In this document: positions 26,554 to 40,284 of the stretch, one piece after another
How positions within the stretch are numbered: position 1 is the stretch's first letter
How the letters are laid out: each line of letters begins with the position of its first letter
From: Pseudomonas massiliensis
GTDB taxonomy: Bacteria > Pseudomonadota > Gammaproteobacteria > Pseudomonadales > Pseudomonadaceae
Length of the DNA stretch: 64,000 nucleotides
Direction: 5' to 3'
Assembly: GCF_000826105.1 (NCBI RefSeq)
Contig: NZ_CCYK01000007.1
Span: 744,001 to 808,000 of the forward strand
The notes under the pieces: generated by a model
Seen by the model: the letters and a program-made list of their open reading frames with translations, nothing else
What the model was told of the DNA's origin: nothing
Databases searched by the model: none
Position numbers and translations under genes: made by a program

Positions 26554-27294
26554 TCAGCGGGCATCGAAGGCGCGGCCGTTGATGCCGGCGCTGTCGGGCC
26601 CCATCAGGTAAAGGTAGATCGGCATGATGTCCTCAGGGGTGGGGTTGCGTTGCGGGTCCTCGTCCGGGTAGGCCTGGGCGCGCATGTCGGTGCGGGTGCC
26701 GCCGGGGTTGAGGCTGTTGGCGCGGATCAGCGAGCTGCCGGCGCATTCGTCGGCGAGCGTTTGCATCAGCCCTTCGGTGGCGAACTTGGACACCGCGTAG
26801 GCCCCCCACTGGGCGCGGCCCTTGCGGCCCACGCTGCTGGACGTAAAGATCACCGAGGCCTCCTTGGAACGATGCAGCAGCGGCAGCATGGCCCGGGTGA
26901 GCATGAAGGTGGCATTGACGTTCACCTGCATGACCTGGACGAACTCCTGGTCCGGGGTTTCATCCAGGGTCGCCCGCGGCCCGAGGATGGACGCGTTGTG
27001 CAGCAAGCCATCCAGGCAATCGAAGCGCTGCTCGATCGCCACTTCCAGTCGCTCGTAGTCCGCGGTTTTCGCGGTTTCCAGATCCAGCGGGTAGACCATC
27101 GGCGTCAGGTGGCCTGCCTGGCGGATGCGCTGGGCCACGGCTTCCAGATGACTGCGGGTTCTGCCCAGCAGGATGACCTGGGCGCCATGGGCGGCGTAGG
27201 TTTGCGCCGCCGTGGCGCCAATGCCGCGGCCGGCGCCAGTGACCAGGATCACCCGGTTGGCCAGTAGGTCGGGGGCTGCCTTGTACTCGAACAT
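26554..27294 (-). CDS. yciK: YciK family SDR oxidoreductase
   Basis: A 246-aa short-chain dehydrogenase. It has TGAGRGIG for the cofactor, LLHNASILGP, catalytic Ser in FTSSSVGRKG and YAVSK. The RTR after the second strand fits NADP(H). YciK proteins are conserved in gammaproteobacteria and their substrate is unknown. It is the third gene of ubiG-mupP-yciK on the minus strand, 26 nt after mupP, which is the standard Pseudomonas order. Confidence 0.9.
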   Translation of the reverse strand: MFEYKAAPDLLANRVILVTGAGRGIGATAAQTYAAHGAQVILLGRTRSHLEAVAQRIRQAGHLTPMVYPLDLETAKTADYERLEVAIEQRFDCLDGLLHNASILGPRATLDETPDQEFVQVMQVNVNATFMLTRAMLPLLHRSKEASVIFTSSSVGRKGRAQWGAYAVSKFATEGLMQTLADECAGSSLIRANSLNPGGTRTDMRAQAYPDEDPQRNPTPEDIMPIYLYLMGPDSAGINGRAFDAR

Positions 27295-27320
27295 CGCGGG
27301 GTCTCCTGCCTTTGGCGCGG

Positions 27321-27992
27321 TCAGCAGCCGCAGAGGGCGCGATCCAGAAGGTCGCGCAGCTCCGCGGGATGGCTGACGACAGCGTCCGCGCCCCAGTGAT
27401 CGGGGTTGTCGTCAGGATGAATATAGCCGTAACGCACCGCGACGGTCTTGGTTCCGGCATCCCGGCCGGATTCGATGTCACGCAGGTCATCGCCCACGAA
27501 CAGCACCCGGGACGGGTCCAGGCCGAGGGTATTGCAGGCCAGGGTCAGCGGCTCCGGGTCCGGCTTGCTGCGGGTCACATGGTCGGGGCAGATCAGCACC
27601 CGCGAGCGTTCAGCCAGGCCCAGCTGGCGCATGATCGGCTCGGCGAAGCGCACAGGCTTGTTGGTGACCACGCCCCAGATCAGCCCAGCCTTCTCGAGGT
27701 CTTGCAGCAGCGCTTCCATGCCGTCGTACAAATGGGTATGCACCGCGCAGTGGGCCTGGTAACGCTCCAGGAACTCCAGGCGCAGAGCTTCGAAACCCTC
27801 GTCTTGCGGCGTCAGGCCGAAGGTGGCGCTGACCATGGCGCGGGCGCCGCCGGAGACCACATCACGGATCAGTTGGTCGGCGACCGCAGGCCGGCCGCGC
27901 TCGGCCAGCATGGCCTGGCAGACGGCGATGAAGTCCGGGGCCGTGTCGAGCAGGGTCCCGTCCATGTCGAAGAGTACGGCGTCCAGGCGCAT
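27321..27992 (-). CDS. mupP: N-acetylmuramic acid 6-phosphate phosphatase
   Basis: A 223-aa HAD-superfamily phosphatase. It shows motif I FDMDGT (Asp9 and Asp11), motif II VVTNKP, the Lys in RSKPDPEPL and motif IV VGDDLRD. In Pseudomonas the HAD protein encoded beside ubiG is MupP, which dephosphorylates MurNAc-6-P in the cell-wall recycling route that bypasses MurA and affects fosfomycin and beta-lactam responses. The name rests on this position and the sequence class; phosphoglycolate phosphatase is the alternative annotation often seen. Confidence 0.88.
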   Translation of the reverse strand: MRLDAVLFDMDGTLLDTAPDFIAVCQAMLAERGRPAVADQLIRDVVSGGARAMVSATFGLTPQDEGFEALRLEFLERYQAHCAVHTHLYDGMEALLQDLEKAGLIWGVVTNKPVRFAEPIMRQLGLAERSRVLICPDHVTRSKPDPEPLTLACNTLGLDPSRVLFVGDDLRDIESGRDAGTKTVAVRYGYIHPDDNPDHWGADAVVSHPAELRDLLDRALCGC

Positions 27993-27993
27993 C

Positions 27994-28692
27994 TCAAGCC
28001 TCCCGCAGGGTTTGGACCATATAGTTGACGTCCACGTCCGACGCCAGCTTGTAATGCTTGGTCAGCGGGTTGTAGGTAAGCCCGATCATGTCCTTGACCC
28101 GCAGGTCCGCGGCACGGCTCCAGTTGCCCAGCTCGGAAGGACGGATGAATTTCTTGAAGTCGTGAGTGCCGCGGGGCAGCAGCTTCATGATGTATTCGGC
28201 GCCGACAATGGCGAACAGATAGGCCTTGGGGTTGCGGTTGATGGTGGAGAAGAACACCTGGCCGCCCGGCTTGACCAGGCGGGCGCAGGCGCGGATCACC
28301 GAGGACGGGTCCGGCACGTGCTCGAGCATTTCCAGGCAGGTCACCACGTCATAGGTGCCCGGCTGTTCGTCGGCCAGCGCCTCGGCGGTCACCTGGCGAT
28401 AGTCGACCTCGACGCCGGATTCAAGCTGATGCAGGCGGGCCACGGCCAGGGGCGCTTCGCCCATGTCGATACCGGTGACCTTGGCGCCGCGCAAGGCCAT
28501 GGCCTCGCTGAGGATGCCGCCGCCACAGCCCACGTCCAGCACCGTCTTGCCGGCCAGGTGGGCGCGCTCGTCGATCCAGTTCACCCGCAGCGGATTGATC
28601 TCGTGCAGGGGCTTGAATTCGCTTTCACGGTCCCACCAGCGGTGGGCGAGGGCTTCGAATTTGGCGATTTCGGCGTTATCGACGTTGCTCAT
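27994..28692 (-). CDS. ubiG: ubiquinone biosynthesis O-methyltransferase
   Basis: A 232-aa SAM-dependent methyltransferase that carries out both O-methylations in ubiquinone synthesis. SAM motif I is [16 protein letters not shown], preceded by [20 protein letters not shown], the UbiG N-terminal signature. The motif [14 protein letters not shown] is also typical. It is the first gene of ubiG-mupP-yciK, with GGACCG just upstream. The amidohydrolase gene mtaD lies 54 nt upstream in the same direction. Confidence 0.96.
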   Translation of the reverse strand: MSNVDNAEIAKFEALAHRWWDRESEFKPLHEINPLRVNWIDERAHLAGKTVLDVGCGGGILSEAMALRGAKVTGIDMGEAPLAVARLHQLESGVEVDYRQVTAEALADEQPGTYDVVTCLEMLEHVPDPSSVIRACARLVKPGGQVFFSTINRNPKAYLFAIVGAEYIMKLLPRGTHDFKKFIRPSELGNWSRAADLRVKDMIGLTYNPLTKHYKLASDVDVNYMVQTLREA

Positions 28693-28746
28693 GAACGGTC
28701 CTTGAAGCGAAAAGAAGAAGAAAGCGGCGAACAGGCCCCGGGCCGG

Positions 28747-30078
28747 TCAGCGCGGGGCGCCCTCGGCGATGCGTTCGCCCCAGGCGCTGGCGCGGGCGAT
28801 GAGTTCGGCCTCGTCGAAGCCGGTCAGTCGGCCCCCGTCGAGCAGCGCCTGGCCGGCCACCCAGAGGTGGCTGACACAGTCGCGGCCGGCGGCGTAGATC
28901 AGTTGCGAAACCGGGTTATAGATAGGTTGGAGGGCCAGCCCCGAAAGGTCGAACGCGACCACGTCCGCGGCCTTGCCCACTTCCAGCGAGCCGATGCAGC
29001 CGTCCAGGCCCAGGGCACGGGCGCCGTTCAGGGTGGCCATGCGCAGGGCCCGGTGGGCATCGACGGCGGTGGCCGAGCCGGCGACGGCCTTGGCCAGGAG
29101 CGCGGCGGTGCGGGTTTCGGCGAGCAGGTCCAGGTCGTTGTTGCTGGCCGCGCCGTCGGTGCCGATGGCCACGTTCACGCCCGCCTGCCAAAGACGCTCG
29201 ATAGGGCAGAAGCCGCTGGCCAGCTTGAGGTTGGATTCCGGGCAATGCACCACGCTGCAGTTGTATTCCACCAGCATGGCCAGGTCTTCGTCGTTCACCT
29301 GGGTCATGTGCACGGCCTGGAAGCGCGGGCCGAGCAGGCCCAGCCGGGCCAGGCGGGCCAGCGGGCGCTCGCCCGTGGCGTCCACGGCCTGCTGCACCTC
29401 GAAGGCGGTTTCATGCACGTGCATCTGAATGGGCGCATCCAGCTGGTTGGCCAGCACTCGCACCTGTTCCAGGTTGGCATCGCCCACGGTGTAGGGCGCG
29501 TGAGGGCCAAAGGCCAGGCTGATGCGCGGGTGGGCACGCAACTCATCGAACAGGGCGATGCCCTGGCGCAGGGCGTCGTCGCTGTCGCGGGCGCCAGGTA
29601 CGGGAAAATCCAGCACTGGCACGGATATCTGTGCCCGGGCGCCGCTTTCATGGATGCGCTCGGCCGCCACCGCCGGATAGAAATACATGTCGGCGAAGCA
29701 ACTGATGCCGCCCTTGATCTGTTCGGCGATGGCCAGGTCCATGCCGTCGCGGATGAAGGCTTCATCCACCCATTTCGCTTCGGCGGGCCAGATATGGTCC
29801 TGCAGCCAGCTCATCAGCGGCAGGTCGTCGGCCAGGCCGCGGAACAGGCTCATGGCGCCATGGCCGTGGGCGTTCACCAGGCCCGGGGCGAGCAGGCAGC
29901 CGGGCAGTTCGCGTTTTTCCCGGTGGGGCTGGGCCAGGCCTTCGGCCCGCGGGCCCATGAAGGCAATGAGGCCGTCGCGGATGCCCAAGGCATAGTCGGT
30001 GAACACCACGCCCGCCGGTTCCACCGGGACCAGCCAGGTCGGCAGCAACAGAAGGTCAAGGGCGGCGGCTTGAGGCAT
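28747..30078 (-). CDS. mtaD: 5-methylthioadenosine/S-adenosylhomocysteine deaminase (TRZ/ATZ family)
   Basis: A 443-aa amidohydrolase. Metal ligands are visible in [18 protein letters not shown], in HVHETAFE and in [13 protein letters not shown]. Enzymes of this subgroup deaminate MTA, SAH or adenosine. In Pseudomonas MTA is deaminated to methylthioinosine and then salvaged, so the position beside mtnA is meaningful even though the two genes are divergent (30078 versus 30183). It probably supplies methionine salvage and removes MTA. Confidence 0.86.
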   Translation of the reverse strand: MPQAAALDLLLLPTWLVPVEPAGVVFTDYALGIRDGLIAFMGPRAEGLAQPHREKRELPGCLLAPGLVNAHGHGAMSLFRGLADDLPLMSWLQDHIWPAEAKWVDEAFIRDGMDLAIAEQIKGGISCFADMYFYPAVAAERIHESGARAQISVPVLDFPVPGARDSDDALRQGIALFDELRAHPRISLAFGPHAPYTVGDANLEQVRVLANQLDAPIQMHVHETAFEVQQAVDATGERPLARLARLGLLGPRFQAVHMTQVNDEDLAMLVEYNCSVVHCPESNLKLASGFCPIERLWQAGVNVAIGTDGAASNNDLDLLAETRTAALLAKAVAGSATAVDAHRALRMATLNGARALGLDGCIGSLEVGKAADVVAFDLSGLALQPIYNPVSQLIYAAGRDCVSHLWVAGQALLDGGRLTGFDEAELIARASAWGERIAEGAPR

Positions 30079-30143
30079 GGGAGGGTTCCGATGAGAGGGC
30101 GATGTGCTCGAAGTATACCCGAGCGTCTTTCCCGGGGGAGCGG

Positions 30144-30149
30144 TATAAT
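30144..30149 (+). promoter_or_regulatory. possible -10 element of mtnA
   Basis: A perfect TATAAT lies 34 nt upstream of the mtnA ATG in the short divergent region with mtaD. No good -35 hexamer is evident at 16-18 nt, so this is a weak call. Confidence 0.4.
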
Positions 30150-30182
30150 CGGCGGTTTTTGGCGGCTTGAGTGGGGTGGGGC

Positions 30183-31259
<1,077 letters not shown>

Positions 31260-31578
31260 CGGCCGCGCGGCCAAGACCATAGCCCAGCGCCCGGCAGGGT
31301 CCGGTTGCGCCTTGCCAAGCCTCTATCGCGCTCTGTTCCCGGGCCGGGGCAGGGCGCACAGCCCCTCAATCGCGCTCCAGGCGATTTTCTCCTTCCGGCT
31401 TCCTCCTCCAAGGCCCTCTTTGGGATAGGCCTCAGACGCGCTCTGTGGTAACATCCGGCGGTTTGGAGACGGGCCGTTATCGAGGCGCGTCCCCTGTTTG
31501 TGAGACGCAAGTCGTCAGGTGTGTCGCTGGCCAATGCTGGCTCGGCTGAGTTTCATTACATAAGGAATCAGGCTTCTC
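31260..31578 (+). other. 319-bp gap holding the gyrA leader and promoter
   Basis: No gene is seen. The stretch should contain the gyrA promoter; TGTGGTAACAT near 31442-31452 resembles an extended -10 but lacks a convincing -35. The gyrA ribosome binding site AAGGA sits at 31562-31566. Confidence 0.4.
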
Positions 31579-34251
<2,673 letters not shown>

Positions 34252-34270
34252 ACCGGCATTGTGGTGAAGG

Positions 34271-34288
34271 CGGGCGCCTGGGCGCCCG
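34271..34288. other. GC-rich hairpin between gyrA and serC
   Basis: CGGGCGC CTGG GCGCCCG folds into a perfect 7-bp stem with a 4-base loop, 19 nt after the gyrA stop. No T-run follows, so it could stabilise the gyrA mRNA end or cause Rho-type pausing and not true termination. Confidence 0.45.
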
Positions 34289-34329
34289 TCGATGCAAGTA
34301 CTATCAGCCCTTGTAGAGCGAGAGTGGAT

Positions 34330-35412
34330 GTGAGCAACCGAGCCTTTAACTTCTGCGCAGGCCCCGCTGCGCTCCCTGAAGCCGTCCTGCAGCGCGCCCA
34401 GGCGGAGATGCTCGACTGGCATGGCAAGGGCCTTTCCGTCATGGAAATGAGCCACCGCAGCGACGATTACACAGCCCTGGCGCAGAAGGCCGAGCAGGAC
34501 CTGCGCGATCTGCTGTCCATTCCGTCCAACTACAAGGTGCTGTTCCTGCAGGGCGGCGCCAGCCAGCAGTTCGCCGAGATCCCGTTGAACCTGCTGCCAG
34601 AAGGCGGCGTGGCGGACTACATCGATACCGGCATCTGGTCGCGCAAGGCCATCGACGAGGCGCGTCGCTACGGGACCATCAACGTGGCCGCGTCCGCCAA
34701 GCCCCTGGACTACCTGGACCTTCCCGTCCAGGCCGAGTGGAAGCTGAGCGACCAGGCCGCCTACGTCCATTACGCCAGCAATGAAACCATCGGTGGCCTG
34801 GAATTCCAGTGGGTACCCCAGGTGGACGCGCCCCTGGTGGTGGACATGTCGTCCAACATTCTGTCACGGCCGATCAACGTCGCCGACTACGGCATGATCT
34901 ACGCCGGCGCCCAGAAGAACATCGGCCCCAGCGGGCTGGTGGTGGTGATCATTCGCGAAGACCTGCTCGGCAACGCCCGCGCCAGCTGCCCCACCATGCT
35001 CAACTACAAGGTGGCGGCGGACAACGGCTCCATGTACAACACCCCGGCCACCTATTCCTGGTACCTCTCCGGGCTGGTGTTCGAGTGGCTCAAGGAGCAG
35101 GGCGGCGTCACCGCCATGGAACAGCGCAACCGGGCCAAGAAAGACAAGCTCTATGCCTTCATCGACGGCAGCGACTTCTACAGCAACCCGATCGCGCCCG
35201 CGGCTCGCTCCTGGATGAACGTGCCGTTCCGCCTGGCCGACGAGCGCCTGGACAGCGCCTTCCTGGCCGGGGCCGATGCCCGCGGCCTGCTCAACCTCAA
35301 GGGCCATCGTTCGGTAGGCGGCATGCGCGCTTCCATCTACAACGCCCTGGGCATGAACGCCATCGATGCCCTGGTGGCCTACATGGCCGAGTTCGAGAAG
35401 GAACATGCCTGA
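34330..35412 (+). CDS. serC: phosphoserine aminotransferase
   Basis: A 360-aa PLP aminotransferase for serine and pyridoxal phosphate synthesis. It begins with FNFCAGPAALPEAVL and includes MEMSHRS, FLQGGASQQFAEIPLNLL, DMSSNILSRP and YAGAQKNIGPSG, where the Lys binds PLP. The GTG at 34330 gives the usual length and is preceded by GAGAGTG; upstream in-frame starts would run through the hairpin. Its TGA overlaps the pheA ATG (TGATG). Confidence 0.96.
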   Translation: MSNRAFNFCAGPAALPEAVLQRAQAEMLDWHGKGLSVMEMSHRSDDYTALAQKAEQDLRDLLSIPSNYKVLFLQGGASQQFAEIPLNLLPEGGVADYIDTGIWSRKAIDEARRYGTINVAASAKPLDYLDLPVQAEWKLSDQAAYVHYASNETIGGLEFQWVPQVDAPLVVDMSSNILSRPINVADYGMIYAGAQKNIGPSGLVVVIIREDLLGNARASCPTMLNYKVAADNGSMYNTPATYSWYLSGLVFEWLKEQGGVTAMEQRNRAKKDKLYAFIDGSDFYSNPIAPAARSWMNVPFRLADERLDSAFLAGADARGLLNLKGHRSVGGMRASIYNALGMNAIDALVAYMAEFEKEHA

Positions 35413-36518
35413 TGACGGATGCAAACTCTGACCAGGCGCTCAAGGCACTGCGGCTGCGCATCGACAGCCTCGACGAAAAGATCCTCGAACTGATCAGTGA
35501 CCGCGCCCGCTGCGCCCAGGAGGTCGCCCGGGTCAAGATGGGTTCCCTCGCCGCCGGCGAGCAGCCCGTGTTCTACCGCCCCGAGCGCGAAGCCCAGGTG
35601 CTCAAGCGGGTCATGGACCGCAACCAGGGCCCCCTGGGTGACGAGGAAATGGCGCGCCTGTTCCGGGAGATCATGTCCACCTGCCTGGCCCTCGAGCAGC
35701 CCTTGAAAGTGGCTTACCTGGGCCCGGAAGGCACCTTCACCCAGGCCGCGGCCATGAAGCACTTCGGCCACGCCGTGATCAGCCAGCCCATGGCGGCCAT
35801 CGACGAAGTGTTCCGCGAGGTGGTGGCCGGCGCGGTGAACTTCGGCGTGGTGCCGGTGGAGAACTCCACCGAAGGCGCGGTGAACCACACCCTGGACAGC
35901 TTCCTCGAGCATGACCTGGTCATCTGCGGGGAGGTGGAGCTGCGCATTCACCACCATCTGCTGATCGGTTCCAATACCAAGACCGACAGCATTTCGCGCA
36001 TCTACTCCCATGCCCAATCCCTGGCGCAGTGCCGCAAGTGGCTGGACGCCCATTACCCCAACGTGGAGCGGGTGGCGGTGTCCAGCAACGCCGAGGCCGC
36101 CAAGCGGGTCAAGGGGGAGTGGAACTCCGCCGCCATCGCCGGCGACATGGCCGCCAGCCTCTATGAGCTGGATCGCCTGGCCGAGAAGATCGAGGACCGC
36201 CCGGACAACTCGACGCGCTTCCTGATCATCGGCAACCAGGAAGTGCCGCCCACCGGCGACGACAAGACGTCCGTCATCGTGTCCATGCAGAACAAGCCTG
36301 GCGCATTGCACGAGCTGTTGATGCCGTTCCACGAGAACCATATCGACCTCACCCGTATCGAGACCCGACCGTCTCGCAGCGGCAAGTGGACCTACGTCTT
36401 CTTCATCGATTTCATCGGCCATCACCGGGATCCGCTCATCAAGGCGGTGCTCGAGCGCATCAGCGGCGAGTCGGTCGCGCTGAAGGTGCTGGGGTCCTAT
36501 CCCAAGGCCGTGCTCTGA
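35412..36518 (+). CDS. pheA: bifunctional chorismate mutase/prephenate dehydratase
   Basis: A 368-aa P-protein for phenylalanine synthesis. Residues about 8-95 are an AroQ chorismate mutase (LRLRIDSLDEKILELI, FYRPEREAQVL). About 98-275 is prephenate dehydratase (YLGPEGTFTQAAA, VPVENSTEGAV, DNSTRFLIIG). About 285-365 is the ACT regulatory domain (NKPGALHELL, LTRIETRPS), which binds phenylalanine for feedback control. It is coupled to serC by TGATG. In other pseudomonads an aminotransferase gene follows; here tyrA follows after 90 bp. Confidence 0.97.
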   Translation: MTDANSDQALKALRLRIDSLDEKILELISDRARCAQEVARVKMGSLAAGEQPVFYRPEREAQVLKRVMDRNQGPLGDEEMARLFREIMSTCLALEQPLKVAYLGPEGTFTQAAAMKHFGHAVISQPMAAIDEVFREVVAGAVNFGVVPVENSTEGAVNHTLDSFLEHDLVICGEVELRIHHHLLIGSNTKTDSISRIYSHAQSLAQCRKWLDAHYPNVERVAVSSNAEAAKRVKGEWNSAAIAGDMAASLYELDRLAEKIEDRPDNSTRFLIIGNQEVPPTGDDKTSVIVSMQNKPGALHELLMPFHENHIDLTRIETRPSRSGKWTYVFFIDFIGHHRDPLIKAVLERISGESVALKVLGSYPKAVL

Positions 36519-36608
36519 CCTTCGCTCCCCGGCCCGCTACAGGCGCGCCTCTGTATAACTGGATCGCGGCGGCAGCCCCGCCGCGGTCAAGGCTTCCCGG
36601 ATGTTCCC

Positions 36609-37556
36609 ATGTCGAATGAAAACACTTCCCGCCCCGCGCCGCTGATTGGACGCCTGGTTGTCGTAGGCCTTGGCCTGATCGGTGGCTCCTTCGCCAAGGG
36701 CATGCGCGAGAGCGGGCTTTGCCGGGAGGTGGTGGGCGTGGACCTGGACGCCCGGTGCCGCCTGCGCGCGGTCGAGCTTGGGGTGACCGATCGCTGCGAG
36801 TCGTCCCTGGCCCAGGCCTGTCAGGGCGCGGATGTGATCCAGCTGGCAGTACCTATCCTGGCCATGGAGCGCGTGCTGGGATTGCTGGCCGAGCTGGACC
36901 TGGGCGATGCGGTGATCACCGACGTGGGAAGCGCCAAGGGCAATATCGTGCGGGCCGCCCGTCAGGCCTTGCCGGAGCAATTGAGCCGTCTGGTGCCAGG
37001 GCACCCCATCGCCGGCTCCGAGCAGAGCGGGGTAGAGGCGGCCAATGGCGCGCTCTTCCACTGCCACAAGGTCATTCTTACGCCCTTGCCGGAAACCGAG
37101 CCGAGCGCCGTGGCCAAGGTGGAAGCCCTATGGCGTGCCCTCGGGGCAGATGTGGAACACATGGAGGTGGAGCGCCACGACGAAGTGCTCGCGGCCACCA
37201 GCCACCTGCCGCACCTGTTGGCCTTCAACCTGGTGGATTCGCTGGCGCGGCGCGACGAGAGCCTGGAGATCTTCCGCTACGCGGCCGGGGGCTTCCGTGA
37301 CTTTACCCGGATCGCCGGCAGCGACCCGATCATGTGGCACGACATCTTCCTGGCCAACCGCGACGCGGTGCTGCGCCAGTTGGACAGCTTCCGCGCCGAC
37401 CTAGATGCCCTGCGCGAGGCGGTGGATGGGCGGGACAGCGAGGAGCTGCTGCAGGTGTTCACCCGGGCGCGCATGGCCCGGGAGCATTTTGGCGAGATCC
37501 TGGCGACCCGGGCCCGGGCGCGGCAGCCGAAGGCGTCTGAAGAAGGAAGGCAATAG
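36609..37556 (+). CDS. tyrA: cyclohexadienyl/prephenate dehydrogenase, not fused to AroA
   Basis: A 315-aa TyrA. The Rossmann motif is GLGLIGGSFAKGM, followed by TDVGSAKGNI, PGHPIAGSEQSGVEAA and ATSHLPHLLAFNLV with the catalytic His. It oxidises prephenate or arogenate in tyrosine synthesis. In P. aeruginosa and P. stutzeri the TyrA domain is fused to EPSP synthase (AroF/AroA) and preceded by an aminotransferase gene; here the frame stops just after the dehydrogenase domain and cmk follows 147 bp later. The end (RQPKASEEGRQ) has no EPSP synthase remnant. Confidence 0.94.
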   Translation: MSNENTSRPAPLIGRLVVVGLGLIGGSFAKGMRESGLCREVVGVDLDARCRLRAVELGVTDRCESSLAQACQGADVIQLAVPILAMERVLGLLAELDLGDAVITDVGSAKGNIVRAARQALPEQLSRLVPGHPIAGSEQSGVEAANGALFHCHKVILTPLPETEPSAVAKVEALWRALGADVEHMEVERHDEVLAATSHLPHLLAFNLVDSLARRDESLEIFRYAAGGFRDFTRIAGSDPIMWHDIFLANRDAVLRQLDSFRADLDALREAVDGRDSEELLQVFTRARMAREHFGEILATRARARQPKASEEGRQ

Positions 37557-37703
37557 GCCAGTCACTGCCGCTTCTCGCCCCATCGGAGTATCATGCGCCG
37601 CGGTTGCGGTTGCCGATAGGGTTGCCGCGGGGCGCTTGCCATTCATTTCAAGGTCCCGGGCGCGCCGCGCGCCAGGGATGCACGTGTCGGAAGAGGGTCT
37701 GCT

Positions 37704-38390
37704 GTGAATTTTCAAGCTCCGGTCATCACCATCGACGGGCCCAGCGGCTCGGGCAAGGGCACGGTCGCCAGCAAGCTGGCCGAGAAGCTGGGCTGGAACC
37801 TGCTCGACTCCGGTGCGCTGTACCGCCTGCTGGCGTTCGCCGCGGGCAACCATGGCGTGGCCCTGAGCAATGAGGCTTCGCTGGTGCTGCTGGCCAAGCA
37901 CCTGGACGTGCAGTTCGTCGCGGCGACGGACCACCGGCTGGACCGCATCGTCCTGGAGGGGGATGATGTCTCCCAGGCCATCCGCAACGAGCAGGTGGGC
38001 GCCGCTGCTTCCCAGGTAGCCGCCATCCCTGCCGTCAGGCAAGCCTTGCTGGAGCGGCAGAAGGCCTTCCGCGAAGGCCCGGGCCTGATCGCCGATGGCC
38101 GTGACATGGGCACCGTGGTGTTCCCGGACGCGCCCTTGAAGATCTTCCTCACCGCCAGTGCCGAGGAACGCGCACGTCGCCGGTACTTGCAGTTGAAGGC
38201 CAAGGGCGATGATGTTAGTCTGGCGAGTCTGTTGGATGAGATACGTCTGCGCGATGAGCGCGACACCCAGCGCGCGGTGGCCCCGCTCAAGCCGGCCCCC
38301 GACGCTATCCAGCTCGATTCCACCGAGCTGTCCATCGAACAGGTGCTTGATCGAATCATGAGCGAGGTCGCGCTACGCGGACTCGCCTGA
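37704..38390 (+). CDS. cmk: cytidylate kinase
   Basis: A 228-aa nucleoside monophosphate kinase that phosphorylates CMP and dCMP. It has the P-loop [12 protein letters not shown] and [13 protein letters not shown] and [13 protein letters not shown] in the lid. The GTG at 37704 is preceded by GAAGAGGG. It lies directly before rpsA, the conserved proteobacterial order, but a strong terminator-like hairpin separates them here. Confidence 0.97.
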   Translation: MNFQAPVITIDGPSGSGKGTVASKLAEKLGWNLLDSGALYRLLAFAAGNHGVALSNEASLVLLAKHLDVQFVAATDHRLDRIVLEGDDVSQAIRNEQVGAAASQVAAIPAVRQALLERQKAFREGPGLIADGRDMGTVVFPDAPLKIFLTASAEERARRRYLQLKAKGDDVSLASLLDEIRLRDERDTQRAVAPLKPAPDAIQLDSTELSIEQVLDRIMSEVALRGLA

Positions 38391-38394
38391 CCAG

Positions 38395-38454
38395 GAAAGC
38401 CTTCGGGGTTCCAGCGTAAGCGGCGATGGCCGCTGCCCCCGCAGGCTTTCTTTT
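38395..38454 (+). terminator. terminator/attenuator between cmk and rpsA
   Basis: GAAAGCCT (38395-38402) pairs perfectly with AGGCTTTC (38443-38450), with GGGG/CCCC inside and a nested GCGGC GATG GCCGC hairpin, and TTTT follows. It starts 4 nt after the cmk stop. It can end the cmk transcript, leaving rpsA to its own promoter, or attenuate read-through. Confidence 0.75.
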
Positions 38455-38526
38455 ACTTGAACGCAGCCCACGTCAACTGGAGCGTGGTTGATGAGCCGAT
38501 CGCCGGCTCAATTTACAGGAATTAAA

Positions 38527-40209
38527 ATGAGCGAAAGCTTTGCAGAACTTTTTGAAGAAAGCCTGAAAACCCTCAACCTTCAGCCAGGCGCGATCATCAC
38601 CGGTACTGTTGTCGACATCGACGGCGACTGGGTGACCGTTCACGCCGGTCTGAAGTCCGAGGGCGTCATCCCGCTCGAGCAGTTCTTCAATGAAGCTGGC
38701 GAGCTGACCATCAAGGTCGGTGACGAAGTTCACGTCGCGCTGGACGCGGTGGAAGACGGCTTTGGCGAAACCAAGCTGTCCCGTGAAAAAGCCAAGCGCG
38801 CCGAGTGCTGGATCGTTCTGGAAGCTGCCTTCGCTGCCGAAGAAGTCGTCAAGGGCGTCATCAACGGCAAGGTCAAGGGCGGTTTCACCGTCGACGTCAA
38901 CGGCATCCGCGCGTTCCTGCCGGGTTCGCTGGTCGACGTGCGCCCAGTGCGCGACACCACCCACCTCGAAGGCAAAGAGCTCGAGTTCAAGGTCATCAAG
39001 CTGGACCAGAAGCGCAACAACGTTGTCGTTTCCCGTCGTAGCGTCCTGGAAGCCGAGAACAGCGCCGAGCGCGAAGCCCTGCTGGAATCCCTGCAGGAAG
39101 GCCAGCAGGTCAAGGGTATCGTCAAGAACCTCACCGACTACGGCGCGTTCGTGGACCTGGGCGGCGTGGACGGCCTGCTGCACATCACCGACATGGCCTG
39201 GAAGCGTATCAAGCACCCGTCCGAGATCGTCAACGTTGGCGACGAGATCGACGTCAAGGTTCTGAAGTACGATCGCGAGCGTAACCGTGTCTCCCTGGGC
39301 CTGAAGCAGCTGGGCGAAGATCCATGGGTTGCCATCAAGGCTCGTTACCCGGAAGGCACCCGCGTGAACGCGCGCGTCACCAACCTGACCGACTACGGCT
39401 GCTTCGCAGAGCTGGAAGAAGGCGTGGAAGGTCTGGTGCACGTTTCCGAAATGGACTGGACCAACAAGAACATCCACCCGTCGAAAGTCGTTCAGGTTGG
39501 CGACGAAGTGGAAGTCATGGTTCTGGACATCGACGAAGAGCGTCGTCGTATCTCCCTGGGCATCAAGCAGTGCAAGTCCAACCCATGGGAAGACTTCTCC
39601 GGCCAGTTCAACAAGGGTGATCGCATCAGCGGTACCATCAAGTCGATCACCGACTTCGGTATCTTCATCGGCCTGGACGGCGGCATCGACGGCCTGGTTC
39701 ACCTGTCCGACATCTCCTGGAACGAAGCCGGCGAAGAAGCCGTTCGCCGCTTCAAGAAGGGCGACGAGCTGGAAACCGTCATCCTGTCCGTTGATCCTGA
39801 GCGTGAGCGCATCTCGCTGGGCATCAAGCAGCTGGAAGATGATCCGTTCTCCAACTTTGTTGCACTGAACGACAAGGGCGCCATCGTCCGCGGTACCGTG
39901 AAAGAAGTCGACGCCAAGGGCGCTGTCATCACCCTGGCCGACGACATCGAAGGTACCCTGAAAGCCTCCGAAATCAGCCGTGACCGCGTTGAAGACGCGC
40001 GCAACGTGCTGAAGGAAGGCGACGAAGTCGAAGCCAAGATCATCAGCGTCGACCGCAAGTCCCGCGTCATCAGCCTGTCCATCAAGTCGAAGGACGTTGA
40101 AGACGAGAAAGAAGCCATTCAGAGCCTGCGCGACAAGCCAGCTTCTGAAAGCGCCGGCCCGACCACCCTGGGTGATCTGCTCCGCGCTCAAATGGAAAAG
40201 CAGAACTGA
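38527..40209 (+). CDS. rpsA: 30S ribosomal protein S1
   Basis: A 560-aa RNA-binding ribosomal protein with six S1 domains, which helps mRNA engage the 30S subunit. Repeats of the S1 type are plain ([60 protein letters not shown]). The ATG at 38527 follows ACAGGAATTAAA; an ATG at 38488 is in frame but lacks a good site. S1 often represses its own translation through the leader. Codon use is strongly biased, as expected for a highly expressed gene. A UUCG-loop terminator follows. Confidence 0.98.
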   Translation: MSESFAELFEESLKTLNLQPGAIITGTVVDIDGDWVTVHAGLKSEGVIPLEQFFNEAGELTIKVGDEVHVALDAVEDGFGETKLSREKAKRAECWIVLEAAFAAEEVVKGVINGKVKGGFTVDVNGIRAFLPGSLVDVRPVRDTTHLEGKELEFKVIKLDQKRNNVVVSRRSVLEAENSAEREALLESLQEGQQVKGIVKNLTDYGAFVDLGGVDGLLHITDMAWKRIKHPSEIVNVGDEIDVKVLKYDRERNRVSLGLKQLGEDPWVAIKARYPEGTRVNARVTNLTDYGCFAELEEGVEGLVHVSEMDWTNKNIHPSKVVQVGDEVEVMVLDIDEERRRISLGIKQCKSNPWEDFSGQFNKGDRISGTIKSITDFGIFIGLDGGIDGLVHLSDISWNEAGEEAVRRFKKGDELETVILSVDPERERISLGIKQLEDDPFSNFVALNDKGAIVRGTVKEVDAKGAVITLADDIEGTLKASEISRDRVEDARNVLKEGDEVEAKIISVDRKSRVISLSIKSKDVEDEKEAIQSLRDKPASESAGPTTLGDLLRAQMEKQN

Positions 40210-40223
40210 GTTCTGACTTCCAT

Positions 40224-40259
40224 GAAAAAAAGGGGTGACTTCGGTCACCCCTTTTTTTT
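40224..40259 (+). terminator. Rho-independent terminator after rpsA
   Basis: A run of A, then AGGGGTGAC TTCG GTCACCCCT, then eight T residues, 14 nt after the rpsA stop. The UUCG tetraloop and paired A/T tracts make it strong and possibly bidirectional. Confidence 0.95.
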
Positions 40260-40284
40260 GCGTCTTTTCAGCCCCGTCTCGGGA

